Part shown: positions 26,945-34,570 of the stretch, piece after piece | Position numbering within the stretch: position 1 is the stretch's first letter | Layout of the letters: every line of letters begins with the position of its first letter | Assembly (NCBI GenBank): GCA_910586655.1 | Contig: CAJUIR010000001.1 | Coordinates: 244,836 to 308,835, forward strand | Source: an uncultured Christensenellaceae bacterium | Lineage (GTDB): Bacteria; Bacillota; Clostridia; Christensenellales; Borkfalkiaceae | Direction: 5' to 3' | Length of the DNA stretch: 64,000 bases | Notes under the pieces: generated by a model | Seen by the model: the letters and a program-made list of their open reading frames with translations, nothing else | The model's database searches: none | What the model was told of the DNA's origin: nothing | Made by a program: the position numbers and the translations under genes

Positions 26945-27550
26945 TCACCTTGCATCATTTCTCAAAATAAAATTTGAATCATCAAGCAATCTTCCGTTAT
27001 CGTTCCATTCGCCGTACATGATATTTTGTCTTGTGTTTTCGATAAACTTGATAAGGCGGCTGGAAAATAGTTCTGGTTGCTTCTTTTTTATTTGTATCGT
27101 ATCAATCCGAACGCGCCGATAAAGCGGAGGAAAATTCAAAAAATTTTCCCAAACGATTTTATCGGCTTGCAAGGCTTTGACAATATCGCCGTCAATTTTG
27201 AATCCGAACGGCGACATATCGGGCAAAACGGCACGTCCGCTGTCCGTCATCAACCCTAACTTTTCCATTCTGCGGCAACGCTCTTTATTTAATTCGGACC
27301 ACAAAGAATTTTTTTTGCGCGGCGCTAATTTTTGCGCCGTAACGCCGTTTTCAAGCCGTTTCGTTGTGCTGTCGATCCAGCCGAAACACAGGGCTTCTTC
27401 TACGGCGTCGATATACCAAAAAGTATCGTCGTTTTGCGGTCTGCCGCGTTTGACAATCACCCAACATTCTTTTTCGTGATTATGGTTTTCTATAAGCCAA
27501 CGCCGTAATTCTTCACGGTTTTTAGCGTTCAATAAATTTGTAGGCAACAT
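26945..27550 (-). CDS. YdeI/OmpD-associated family protein
   Basis: 201 residues. Blocks ECWVIVKRG, ALCFGWIDSTTKRLENG and QKLAPRKKNSLWSELNKER are typical of the YdeI/OmpD-associated family, a cytosolic family linked to stress or antimicrobial tolerance in some bacteria, with unclear biochemistry. It is a stand-alone gene between the PRC-barrel gene and tRNA-Arg, and its DNA is more AT-rich than the surrounding operons. Confidence 0.85.
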   Translation of the reverse strand: MLPTNLLNAKNREELRRWLIENHNHEKECWVIVKRGRPQNDDTFWYIDAVEEALCFGWIDSTTKRLENGVTAQKLAPRKKNSLWSELNKERCRRMEKLGLMTDSGRAVLPDMSPFGFKIDGDIVKALQADKIVWENFLNFPPLYRRVRIDTIQIKKKQPELFSSRLIKFIENTRQNIMYGEWNDNGRLLDDSNFILRNDAR

Positions 27551-27722
27551 ACTCTTACTATACAGTTATTACATCGAAAATGCAAACGAAAATTTCTTAT
27601 AAACGGCTGTTTCGTTATAAATCATTACGCGCCGAGCGGTAACGCGTCAAACACCAACCGCCCTTGTGAAACACAACACAAAATAAAAACCAAAAATCCC
27701 CTTACAATGCAAGAACGGTAAA

Positions 27723-27763
27723 AAAGCCAAATCCGATACTTTTTAAGTATCGGGTTTGGCTTT
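27723..27763 (-). terminator. Terminator after tRNA-Arg(ACG)
   Basis: Long stem aaagccaaa(c/t)ccgatac/gtatcgg(a/g)tttggcttt with a short AT loop, followed by six T on the minus strand, directly after the tRNA 3' end. Confidence 0.85.
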
Positions 27764-27766
27764 AAA

Positions 27767-27843
27767 TGGTGCACCGTAAGAGATTCGAACTCCTGGCCTT
27801 CGGTTCCGTAGACCGACGCTATATCCAGCTTAGCTAACGGTGC
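27767..27843 (-). tRNA. tRNA-Arg (anticodon ACG)
   Basis: 77 nt with encoded CCA. Acceptor GCACCGT/ACGGTGC, D-arm TAGCTAAGCTGGATATAGC, anticodon arm TCGGT-CTACGGA-ACCGA with ACG at 34-36 (A34 is expected to be edited to inosine), T-loop TTCGAAT. Confidence 0.95.
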
Positions 27844-27862
27844 GAACTTCAATTACCATTGC

Positions 27863-27891
27863 ATTATAACCTTTTCAAAATTCTTTGTCAA
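27863..27891 (-). promoter_or_regulatory. Consensus promoter of tRNA-Arg(ACG)
   Basis: Minus strand TTGACA (27891-27886), 17 bases, TATAAT (27868-27863), about 20 bases before the tRNA: a perfect match. Confidence 0.88.
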
Positions 27892-27913
27892 CAAATTTAT
27901 ATCGTCAAAAAAG

Positions 27914-28029
27914 AAATCCACAAAAAAATTATTTTTGTGGAAAAAATTAACAATTCTTTATTGCGACAAACGTATGTTTTTGTCGAATTGTGGAGAAAAA
28001 CGGCGGAATTGTGGAAAAAGTGTGGATAA
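27914..28029. promoter_or_regulatory. Cluster of DnaA-box-like sites in an AT-rich gap
   Basis: The 284-base gap between tRNA-Arg and the NusG-II gene holds a perfect DnaA box (TGTGGATAA, 28021-28029), two near-perfect TGTGGAAAA copies (27936-27944 and 28010-28018), TGTGGAGAA (27989-27997) and AAATCCACA in the other orientation (27914-27922). Two small hairpins (27918-27940 and 27964-27985) lie among them. It may be a DnaA-binding regulatory or titration site. Gene strands do not switch here, so I do not call it oriC. Confidence 0.5.
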
Positions 28030-28127
28030 CTTTTCCCATCTCCGCTTGAATCAGTCGCATTTTAATGGATTTCTAACAAAGATATGAACACTCTATATAT
28101 ACTTGTCCCGATTCCGAATTATTCCTG

Positions 28128-28616
28128 TTAACCAATAATCGGACCGGAAATTTCGCCGTTTTCTCCGCCGAGCGCGCAGACCTTGATTTTATGCGGCAAA
28201 CATACGATGATATCCCGTTCGGATGAAATGGATTTGGTTTTGGTACAATCCTTTCGGAAACTGCAATTCGCGTCGCGCATGAACGCCGTTTTAGCGGAAG
28301 TATCGATTTCCAGTACGTTAAAATCCTTTTTTTCGTCGTCGAAATAGATTGAAACGGTCAGGTTTCCGTTCTCCTTCTTTTCTTCAACGCGGTCTGCCCA
28401 ATCAGCGGCGATCTCCCCTTTGTTTTTGCCGTACTGATAAGTGTAAATGACCTTTCCGTTCAGGCTCGTGATTTTAATTCCGGATGCGGCTTTGCCGCTC
28501 CCGCCGAACACAAAGAGTCCGAACAGCAACAGAATGACGGCAACAAGGATCGCGTAGATCAGCAAATCCCATACGGCGAACGGTTTCCGCTTTTTGATCT
28601 CTTCCAACCTTGTCAC
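28128..28616 (-). CDS. NusG domain II protein, membrane-anchored
   Basis: 162 residues. One membrane segment (about 17-38) is followed by an external NusG_II-type domain with a Cys-rich core (DANCSFRKDC...IVCLPHKIKV). Proteins of this kind are commonly encoded with ApbE and redox systems in Clostridia. It starts at GTG 28616, overlapping the apbE stop by four bases, so it is translated together with apbE. The role is unknown but probably linked to extracytoplasmic redox. Confidence 0.85.
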   Translation of the reverse strand: MTRLEEIKKRKPFAVWDLLIYAILVAVILLLFGLFVFGGSGKAASGIKITSLNGKVIYTYQYGKNKGEIAADWADRVEEKKENGNLTVSIYFDDEKKDFNVLEIDTSAKTAFMRDANCSFRKDCTKTKSISSERDIIVCLPHKIKVCALGGENGEISGPIIG

Positions 28617-29842
28617 AGTTTCACCGTTTCGATCCCGTCGATGATTTTATAATCCTGTTCATTCATATTCGTATAGAGCGCATAACTTCCGTCGCCCTTC
28701 GCATAGACAAAACAAACATCAACGCCGCTGAGGTATTCCGAAATATATTCGATGGCTTTTTCTTTCCCCATGACCATCAGCGCGGTCGTCGTCGCGTCGC
28801 CTTCCGCCGCAGAAAGTCCGAATACGGAAGCACAGACGATTCCGCTTCCGTTCCCGTTCTCAGGCTCCGAATTTACAGGGTATCCCGTTTTGGGATTGAT
28901 AATGTGACTGTACCGCTTTCCGTCCAATTCGTAATATTGATTGTAATCACCGCTCGAAGAAAGACAGATATCTTTTTCGATGACGGACATAAAACTGTTC
29001 CCGTTATTGATTTCCCTGCGCGGATTGACGACGCCGATTTCCCAAGCATAAGCGTGATCTTCCTCGCGCGGATCTTTTAAAACGGTCATGCTGCTTCCGC
29101 CCAGATTAAAATAACCGTACTCGTAGCCCGCAGCACGGATCACACGGTCCGCTTCGTCTACCGCATACCCCTTTCCGATGCCGCCGAGATTCAGTTGCAT
29201 CGTATAAGTAAATTTTTTTCCTTCGTATTCTTCCTCGATCTTGCAATCGGGTTTTAATACATAATATTTTCCGTCTTCTTCCGATAAGATCACCTGCGAA
29301 AAATCGGAGAGACTCAAGAAAGATTCCACATATTCGGCATCGGGAAGTACTTCGTTCGGTTTTTTACGGTCGTAAGGATATTGCGGCTCATAATTGGAAC
29401 TGTCCGAAAAGCGCGGCGAGAATCCCCATAAATCGATCAGATTACCGACGGCAGGATTATAGGCGCCGTCCGTCTTTTCGTAAATATCTTTTGCAAGCGT
29501 AAGCAGATCGTAAGCCGTTTGATCCAATTCTATTTTTGCACCCGCGTCCGCGGCGTTGAATTTTGCGATCGCACTCTTTTCATCGCTGACCGAAACGCTT
29601 TGTTCCACGTTCGTAAGCGCTTGCCGGATCTCAGCCCAGGTCGCCTCATCGGTTTCATCGGTTTTCTTGCTAAACGCCCACTGTGCAGCCGCATAATTAA
29701 AATGCGCATAGGTTTCGTACTGATACAGTTTGGTTTGTTCGTCTTCGTTACCGTTGCCGTTCCCGTTGCCGCATGCCGCAAACACCGCAATACTTGCTGC
29801 GGATAATAAAATACACGAAAGTTTTAAACGTTTATTTTGCAT
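28613..29842 (-). CDS. apbE: FAD:protein FMN transferase (ApbE), lipoprotein
   Basis: 409 residues. The lipobox FAAC (Cys24) and a short GNGNGN linker place it on the outer side of the membrane. ApbE blocks follow: YNPAVGNLIDLWGF, LGGIGKGYAVDEADRVI, NLGGSS, and the metal-site region GDATTTALMVMG. It uses FAD to attach FMN covalently to a Thr of [ST]GA[ST] motifs. Its likely target is the lipoprotein just upstream, which contains TGAT. It is preceded by the partial terminator at 29893-29926. Confidence 0.92.
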   Translation of the reverse strand: MQNKRLKLSCILLSAASIAVFAACGNGNGNGNEDEQTKLYQYETYAHFNYAAAQWAFSKKTDETDEATWAEIRQALTNVEQSVSVSDEKSAIAKFNAADAGAKIELDQTAYDLLTLAKDIYEKTDGAYNPAVGNLIDLWGFSPRFSDSSNYEPQYPYDRKKPNEVLPDAEYVESFLSLSDFSQVILSEEDGKYYVLKPDCKIEEEYEGKKFTYTMQLNLGGIGKGYAVDEADRVIRAAGYEYGYFNLGGSSMTVLKDPREEDHAYAWEIGVVNPRREINNGNSFMSVIEKDICLSSSGDYNQYYELDGKRYSHIINPKTGYPVNSEPENGNGSGIVCASVFGLSAAEGDATTTALMVMGKEKAIEYISEYLSGVDVCFVYAKGDGSYALYTNMNEQDYKIIDGIETVKL

Positions 29843-29892
29843 AAGCAGTTTCCTTTGTTCTCATCTATTATAGACGATTTCCCGAAAAAAGA

Positions 29893-29926
29893 CAAGAAAA
29901 AAGACCCGAACTTTCTTCGGGTCTTT
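29893..29926 (-). terminator. Terminator between the FMN-lipoprotein gene and apbE
   Basis: Stem aaagacccga/tcgggtcttt followed by TTTTTTC on the minus strand. It would end most transcripts after the lipoprotein gene and let some read on into apbE. Confidence 0.8.
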
Positions 29927-29944
29927 CGAATTATTTTAATTCAA

Positions 29945-30565
29945 TTACATATTGGGCAGGTTGTTAATGTCAAGTCCCATTTGTTTTGCATTGAATTCGA
30001 TTGCATGATAAGCCCAGGTTCCTTTCGCAGGAAGATCCGTCATGCTGCCCATCTCGCCGATTGCCGCCTGAAGCGCAAGAATAATTCTGCCGCTCGTCTG
30101 GGTAGCGCCCGTCAGTTTCAAATCCGCGCTGCTGATGTCGGAAGGAACGTTTTTATCTACGTCAACCGTGATCGTCATAATTTCAAGTACACTCTTTCCT
30201 TCAAACTTTTTAAGATAATCGGGAAGAGCCGCAACCGTCTTGTCGTGACCAAGGTCGCCGGGATTTTGGTTTTCTTGCCAAGTAGGAGTAATGTTGTGAT
30301 AAGTATCGGTATCATCCGCTACGGTAATTTTCGTGATCTTACCGCCGGTAATTACGGTGTACTTTTTACCGTCAAGTTCCTGCGTTTCTTTTACGTCTTC
30401 AATGGTAACGGTAACTTTCGCACCGTAATAAGAACCGGGAGTATACGAATTTTCATACTTATACTCGCCCTCGTAACTGGTAGAACCGCCGCCGCAAGCA
30501 ACCAAACCAACGCAAGCAACCGCCGCCAAAGCGCCGGCAACTAAAAATTTGCCCAACTTTTTCAT
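29945..30565 (-). CDS. FMN-binding-domain lipoprotein, probable ApbE substrate
   Basis: 206 residues. Lipoprotein signal ending LVAC (Cys24), then a Gly/Ser linker and a beta-rich domain. Residues about 148-170 read D-L-K-L-T-G-A-T-Q-T-S-G-R-I-I-L-A-L, matching the FMN_bind motif SGATxTS followed by a helix; Thr155 is the expected site of covalent FMN. This is the layout of PplA-like flavolipoproteins of extracellular electron transfer, though this one is smaller. It has a consensus promoter (30597-30625) and RBS AGAGGTG, so it is likely well expressed. Function is inferred from the motif and the adjacent apbE. Confidence 0.8.
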   Translation of the reverse strand: MKKLGKFLVAGALAAVACVGLVACGGGSTSYEGEYKYENSYTPGSYYGAKVTVTIEDVKETQELDGKKYTVITGGKITKITVADDTDTYHNITPTWQENQNPGDLGHDKTVAALPDYLKKFEGKSVLEIMTITVDVDKNVPSDISSADLKLTGATQTSGRIILALQAAIGEMGSMTDLPAKGTWAYHAIEFNAKQMGLDINNLPNM

Positions 30566-30596
30566 AAAACACCTCTTATAAGATTTTGTTGTTTAT

Positions 30597-30625
30597 ATTT
30601 TACGCCCTGTAAAATGAATTGTCAA
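30597..30625 (-). promoter_or_regulatory. Promoter of the FMN-lipoprotein gene
   Basis: Minus strand TTGACA (30625-30620), 17 bases, TAAAAT (30602-30597). A second TTGACA lies a little further upstream. Confidence 0.8.
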
Positions 30626-30667
30626 GGAAAATTTCTATATTTTGTCAATTTTTTTATTATTTTACTA

Positions 30668-31045
30668 TCAGTTGTATTTCGTATGCGATTTGAAAATGAG
30701 CGCCATGATAAACGAAAAAATCACGGCGGCGGAAATTCCCGCACTGGCTGCCGCAAGCGAGCCGGTAAGCGCTTCGAAAAGCCCCACCTGCGCGCCGCGC
30801 ATTGCGCCGTTGGCAAGTAAATAACCGAATCCGGAAATGGGCACGGTCGCACCCGCGCCCGCAAATTCTACAAGCGGCTGATACAGTCCCAGAGCCGTCA
30901 ACGCAATGCCCGCCAACATAAAAATGACAAGAATTTTACCTGCCGTGAGATCGGTAAAGTTTATGACGATTTGCGCAATCATACAGATCAGCCCGCCGAC
31001 TGCAAACGCTTTTACAAACATTAACACAATTTCGAGAAATTCCAT
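30668..31045 (-). CDS. spoVAE: Stage V sporulation protein AE
   Basis: 125 residues with four hydrophobic segments. The block GAGATVPISGFGYLLANGAMRGA is characteristic of SpoVAE. It is part of the SpoVA complex, which moves dipicolinic acid into the forespore and out at germination. It follows spoVAD after 104 bases. Confidence 0.93.
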   Translation of the reverse strand: MEFLEIVLMFVKAFAVGGLICMIAQIVINFTDLTAGKILVIFMLAGIALTALGLYQPLVEFAGAGATVPISGFGYLLANGAMRGAQVGLFEALTGSLAAASAGISAAVIFSFIMALIFKSHTKYN

Positions 31046-31149
31046 ATGTACTCCGTCCTGCCCGACGGCATGCTGTCAATTACAGAATCGCGCTGTTTCC
31101 GCATGCCGATTGTTCCGTTTTTAAATATTTAAATGCCGAATCGTCTTCC

Positions 31150-32142
31150 TTACCGTTCCAACACGACCGCATGCGCAATACAGGGAATACTTTCACCCTG
31201 TCCGGAAGTGACGGTCGAAAGCAATGCGCCCGTTGCAACGAACAGAATCTTTTTAAAGGCTCCCGACATCATTTTGGAATAAAGATAGGAATTTAGGACC
31301 ACCGCACTGCATCCAGCACCGCTGCCGCCCTGAAATTCATCTTCGATGACGTTATAAATGATTTCTCCGCAATCGACGTGGTTTTCTGAAATATCCAGTC
31401 CCTTCTCCCATGTCAGATCTTTTAAAATACGGCTTCCGAGCGCACCCAAATCGCCTGTTACGATCAGATCGTACTCCGACAGATCTTCCTTGGTACCGCG
31501 GAAATGGGCAAGTATGGTATCCGCTGCGGCAGGCGCCATTGCGGCGCCCATATTATTGACGTCGGTGATCCCGAAATCCACAACTTTTCCGAGCGTCGCG
31601 CCCGTAATTCTCACGCCGTTCCCCTCCGCCGCGATCAATGCGCCGCCCGCGCCCGTTACCGTCCACTGCGCCTGCGGAGGACGGGTACAGCCGAGTTCCA
31701 AGGGATAACGGTACTGACGTTCCGCCGAAGCGAAATGACTGCCCGTTGCAGCAATCACTCTGCGGCAGAATCCGCCGTCGATAAACGCTGCGCCGACGGC
31801 TAAACTTTCCGCCATGGTAGAACACGCGCCGTAAACGCCTAAAAAAGGGATCGAAAAATCGCGCGCGGCAAAACTGGAAGAAACGATCTGATTGAGCAGA
31901 TCTCCGGAAACGATCAGATCCACTTCGTCGCGTTTGAGTCCCGCGTTGGCAATCGCGCCGTCGATCACGTGCGAGAGCATTTTGCATTCCGCCTTTTCGT
32001 AAGTACTTTCCCCGTACATATCATCGGACAGCGCGGTTTCCACGTACCTGCCGATGATGCCCTGACATTCTTTCGTACCCGCAATGGTGCTGACCGAAAC
32101 GATTTTCGGCTGTTTGCGGAAATAGATCGTTTGATTTCCCAT
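31150..32142 (-). CDS. spoVAD: Stage V sporulation protein AD
   Basis: 330 residues, thiolase-like fold typical of SpoVAD (FLGVYGACSTMAESLAVGA, ATGSHFASAERQYRYPLE, GAGGALIAAE). It binds dipicolinic acid in the SpoVA channel complex. RBS GGCGGTAGAAT precedes the ATG. Neither spoVAC nor other spoVA genes are adjacent: upstream is a divergent protease gene. TGAATA upstream could be part of a SigG promoter, but the -10 match is weak. Confidence 0.95.
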   Translation of the reverse strand: MGNQTIYFRKQPKIVSVSTIAGTKECQGIIGRYVETALSDDMYGESTYEKAECKMLSHVIDGAIANAGLKRDEVDLIVSGDLLNQIVSSSFAARDFSIPFLGVYGACSTMAESLAVGAAFIDGGFCRRVIAATGSHFASAERQYRYPLELGCTRPPQAQWTVTGAGGALIAAEGNGVRITGATLGKVVDFGITDVNNMGAAMAPAAADTILAHFRGTKEDLSEYDLIVTGDLGALGSRILKDLTWEKGLDISENHVDCGEIIYNVIEDEFQGGSGAGCSAVVLNSYLYSKMMSGAFKKILFVATGALLSTVTSGQGESIPCIAHAVVLER

Positions 32143-32232
32143 ATTCTACCGCCTGATTTCAGTGTTGGCAACTTTTTATTTGTTATTCACTGCGGTGATA
32201 AAATTTGAAAATCGGCGCAAGATAGGAAAGTG

Positions 32233-33474
32233 ATGTTATTTCAAAAATTATTGTTTCTGCCGCTGGCATTTCTATTTTCTTACATTCCTATGCCCTGTGA
32301 AACTCCGTCCGCTACCGTTACATGCGAAGTTCAGGACTTATCCGCCGCTGTCGGCGCGGCGCTCCAATCCTCGTTAAAGGTTTATTCCACGTTCGTAACT
32401 TCTACGGTGAGTTTCAAACCCGATTTTTGCGCGCATTCCTCTAAAAATTATACTCTGATGTGCGCACAGGGTTCGGCGATCGTCTATCGGATCGAAGGCG
32501 ACGATACTTATATTTTAACGAACTACCACGTCGTTTTCAACAGCGGCGCAGACGAAACCGCAAACGGCGGAAAAACGGCGCGGGAAATATATTGCTATTT
32601 ATACGGCAGCGAGGACGCGCCGAAAATGACGGGAGAAAAAGACAAAACATACGGATTCCCGCTCTGCGATTTCGGCGAATACGGAATCCGCTGCGAATTT
32701 GCGGGCGGTTCGGTCAGCGCCGATCTTGCGCTGTTAAAAGCCAAAACGAGCGACATTACCGCCGTAAACGAAAAAATCCGCGAGGCAACCCTTGCAGACG
32801 GTTACACGGCAGGAGAAACGGCGATCGCGATCGGCAATACCGAAGGCGAAGGGATCAGCGTAACGCGCGGAATCGTGAGCGTGGAAAACGAATGGATTCC
32901 GCTGAAAATCGACGGAGCAGAACGGAAGTACCGCTGTCTGAGGATCGATACCCCGATTTATAACGGAAACTCAGGCGGAGGTCTGTTTAATACGGAAGGA
33001 AAACTGATCGGAATCACCAACGCAGGCAGCACCGAAAAACAAAATATCAACTACGCGATCCCAATCAGCATTGTGCACGGCATGGCAGAAAATTTACTGC
33101 ACCACTATCTTGACGGAAACCCCGATACGTTTGGCGCATATAAGATCGCGCTCGGATGCACGGTTTCGGGCGAACATTCCAAATATCTTTACGACGATCA
33201 AAGCGGCACGGGTAAAATCGTCGAGGAGACGCGAATCGACCGTATTGCGGATCAATCCATAGCAAAAGCCCTCGGACTTGCCGAGGGAGATATGATAACG
33301 CATTTGATTGTAAACGGCGCCGCGCACCGCGTAGAACGCGCGTTCGATATATCCGATCTGCTGCTTACCGTTCGCGCGGGAGATACGCTTTCCGTCACTT
33401 ACCTGCGCGGCGGCGAGAAAGCGGACAGCGCCGAATATACCGTTTCGGCATCCGATCTGAATCCCATTGCATAA
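32233..33474 (+). CDS. Secreted trypsin-like serine protease with PDZ domain (HtrA-like)
   Basis: 413 residues from the ATG at 32233 (a GTG one codon earlier is less well placed relative to AGGAAAG). Signal peptide or anchor in residues 1-20. The chymotrypsin fold shows the triad His in ILTNYHVV, Asp in SADLALLK and Ser in GNSGGGLF. The C-terminal 100 residues form a PDZ-like domain (ALGLAEGDMITHLIVNG). It likely degrades or senses misfolded proteins outside the membrane. A run of Cys residues (for example DFCAHSS, LMCAQ, IYCYLY) is unusual for the family. It converges on tsaD with an eight-base gap. Confidence 0.85.
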   Translation: MLFQKLLFLPLAFLFSYIPMPCETPSATVTCEVQDLSAAVGAALQSSLKVYSTFVTSTVSFKPDFCAHSSKNYTLMCAQGSAIVYRIEGDDTYILTNYHVVFNSGADETANGGKTAREIYCYLYGSEDAPKMTGEKDKTYGFPLCDFGEYGIRCEFAGGSVSADLALLKAKTSDITAVNEKIREATLADGYTAGETAIAIGNTEGEGISVTRGIVSVENEWIPLKIDGAERKYRCLRIDTPIYNGNSGGGLFNTEGKLIGITNAGSTEKQNINYAIPISIVHGMAENLLHHYLDGNPDTFGAYKIALGCTVSGEHSKYLYDDQSGTGKIVEETRIDRIADQSIAKALGLAEGDMITHLIVNGAAHRVERAFDISDLLLTVRAGDTLSVTYLRGGEKADSAEYTVSASDLNPIA

Positions 33475-33481
33475 AAAACGT

Positions 33482-34498
33482 TTAACGCAGCGGAATGCTT
33501 GCTTTTGCGTTGAGCGAAAGCGGCGCGAAATTGCCCGCACGGTACTGTACCAGCCCCTCTGCCGCGATCATCGCGGCGTTGTCGGTGCAGTGCCTGCGTT
33601 CGGGCAACACTAATTTTAATCGATATTTTGCGCATTCTTTCGCCAATTTCTCACGCAGATAGCCGTTTGCAACGACGCCTCCGCCTGCCGTAACGGTATC
33701 GACGCCCTTTTCAAGTGCGCCCTCTACCGCCTTCTGCGCCAAAATATCCAGCGCGGCTTTTTGAAACGAACAGGCAACGTCTGCACGGTTCCAGGGTTCG
33801 CCTTTCTGCTCTTTGGTATGCACGAAATTGACCACAGCCGTCTTCAAGCCGCTGTACGAAAAATCGTATCCGCCCTGTCCTTTGAGCATTTTGGGCAATA
33901 CAACCGTGTCGTTCCCTTCGCGCGCAAGTTTTTCGACGAACGGTCCGCCCGGGTACGGCAGAGAAAGAACGCGCGCCACTTTATCGAATGCTTCGCCCGC
34001 CGCGTCGTCGCGCGTAGAACCGAGCACTTCGAACTCTGTTTCCGTTTTTACATAAATCACCGCAGTGTGTCCTCCGCTCGCAAGCAAAGTCACGAAAGGC
34101 GGCTTCAATGTTTCCTCTTCCAAATAGCAGGCGGCGAGATGTCCGCGGATGTGATCGACGCCGATGAGCGGAATCTGTAATCCGTAAGCAAATCCCTTCG
34201 CAAAGGAAAGCCCCACCAACAGCGCGCCCAGAAGTCCTGCGCCGTATGTGACCGCCACGGCGTCCAACTCCTCTTTTTTTACGTTTGCCGAAGCAAGCGC
34301 GCGCGCCACGACTTCGTCGACCGCGTCGGTATGAGCGCGGGATGCAATTTCCGGCACCACGCCGCCGTATTGTGCCTGAACGGTTGCGGACGAGATAATT
34401 TCGTCGGAAAGAAGCCGACGGCCGCAAATAACCGCCGCCGCCGTTTCGTCACATGAGGATTCGATCCCCAAAATAATCGGATTTTCTTTTAATTCCAT
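33482..34498 (-). CDS. tsaD: tRNA N6-adenosine threonylcarbamoyltransferase
   Basis: 338 residues. The family signatures are present: LGIESSCDETAAAV at the start, the metal-binding HIRGHLAACYLE and LLASGGHTAVIYV, then GGGVVANGYLR. It transfers threonylcarbamoyl from the Sua5 product to A37 of tRNA, completing t6A. It is separated by 72 bases from prfB. Confidence 0.96.
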   Translation of the reverse strand: MELKENPIILGIESSCDETAAAVICGRRLLSDEIISSATVQAQYGGVVPEIASRAHTDAVDEVVARALASANVKKEELDAVAVTYGAGLLGALLVGLSFAKGFAYGLQIPLIGVDHIRGHLAACYLEEETLKPPFVTLLASGGHTAVIYVKTETEFEVLGSTRDDAAGEAFDKVARVLSLPYPGGPFVEKLAREGNDTVVLPKMLKGQGGYDFSYSGLKTAVVNFVHTKEQKGEPWNRADVACSFQKAALDILAQKAVEGALEKGVDTVTAGGGVVANGYLREKLAKECAKYRLKLVLPERRHCTDNAAMIAAEGLVQYRAGNFAPLSLNAKASIPLR

Positions 34499-34570
34499 GG
34501 TTTGCCTGTTTATTTAAAAGTCATGTTTCTTGAACGGTTCCGCAGTCAGGCAGCCGAACGTCCGCGCGCG

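Noticed and set aside
27914..28029. Chromosomal origin oriC at the DnaA-box cluster
   Set aside because: Genes on both sides keep the same strand bias, no dnaA, dnaN, rpmH or rnpA gene is near, and skew cannot be judged here. Reported only as a DnaA-box cluster.
32143..32180. SigG promoter before spoVAD
   Set aside because: TGAATA matches the -35 pattern, but no convincing CATAnTA lies at the right distance.
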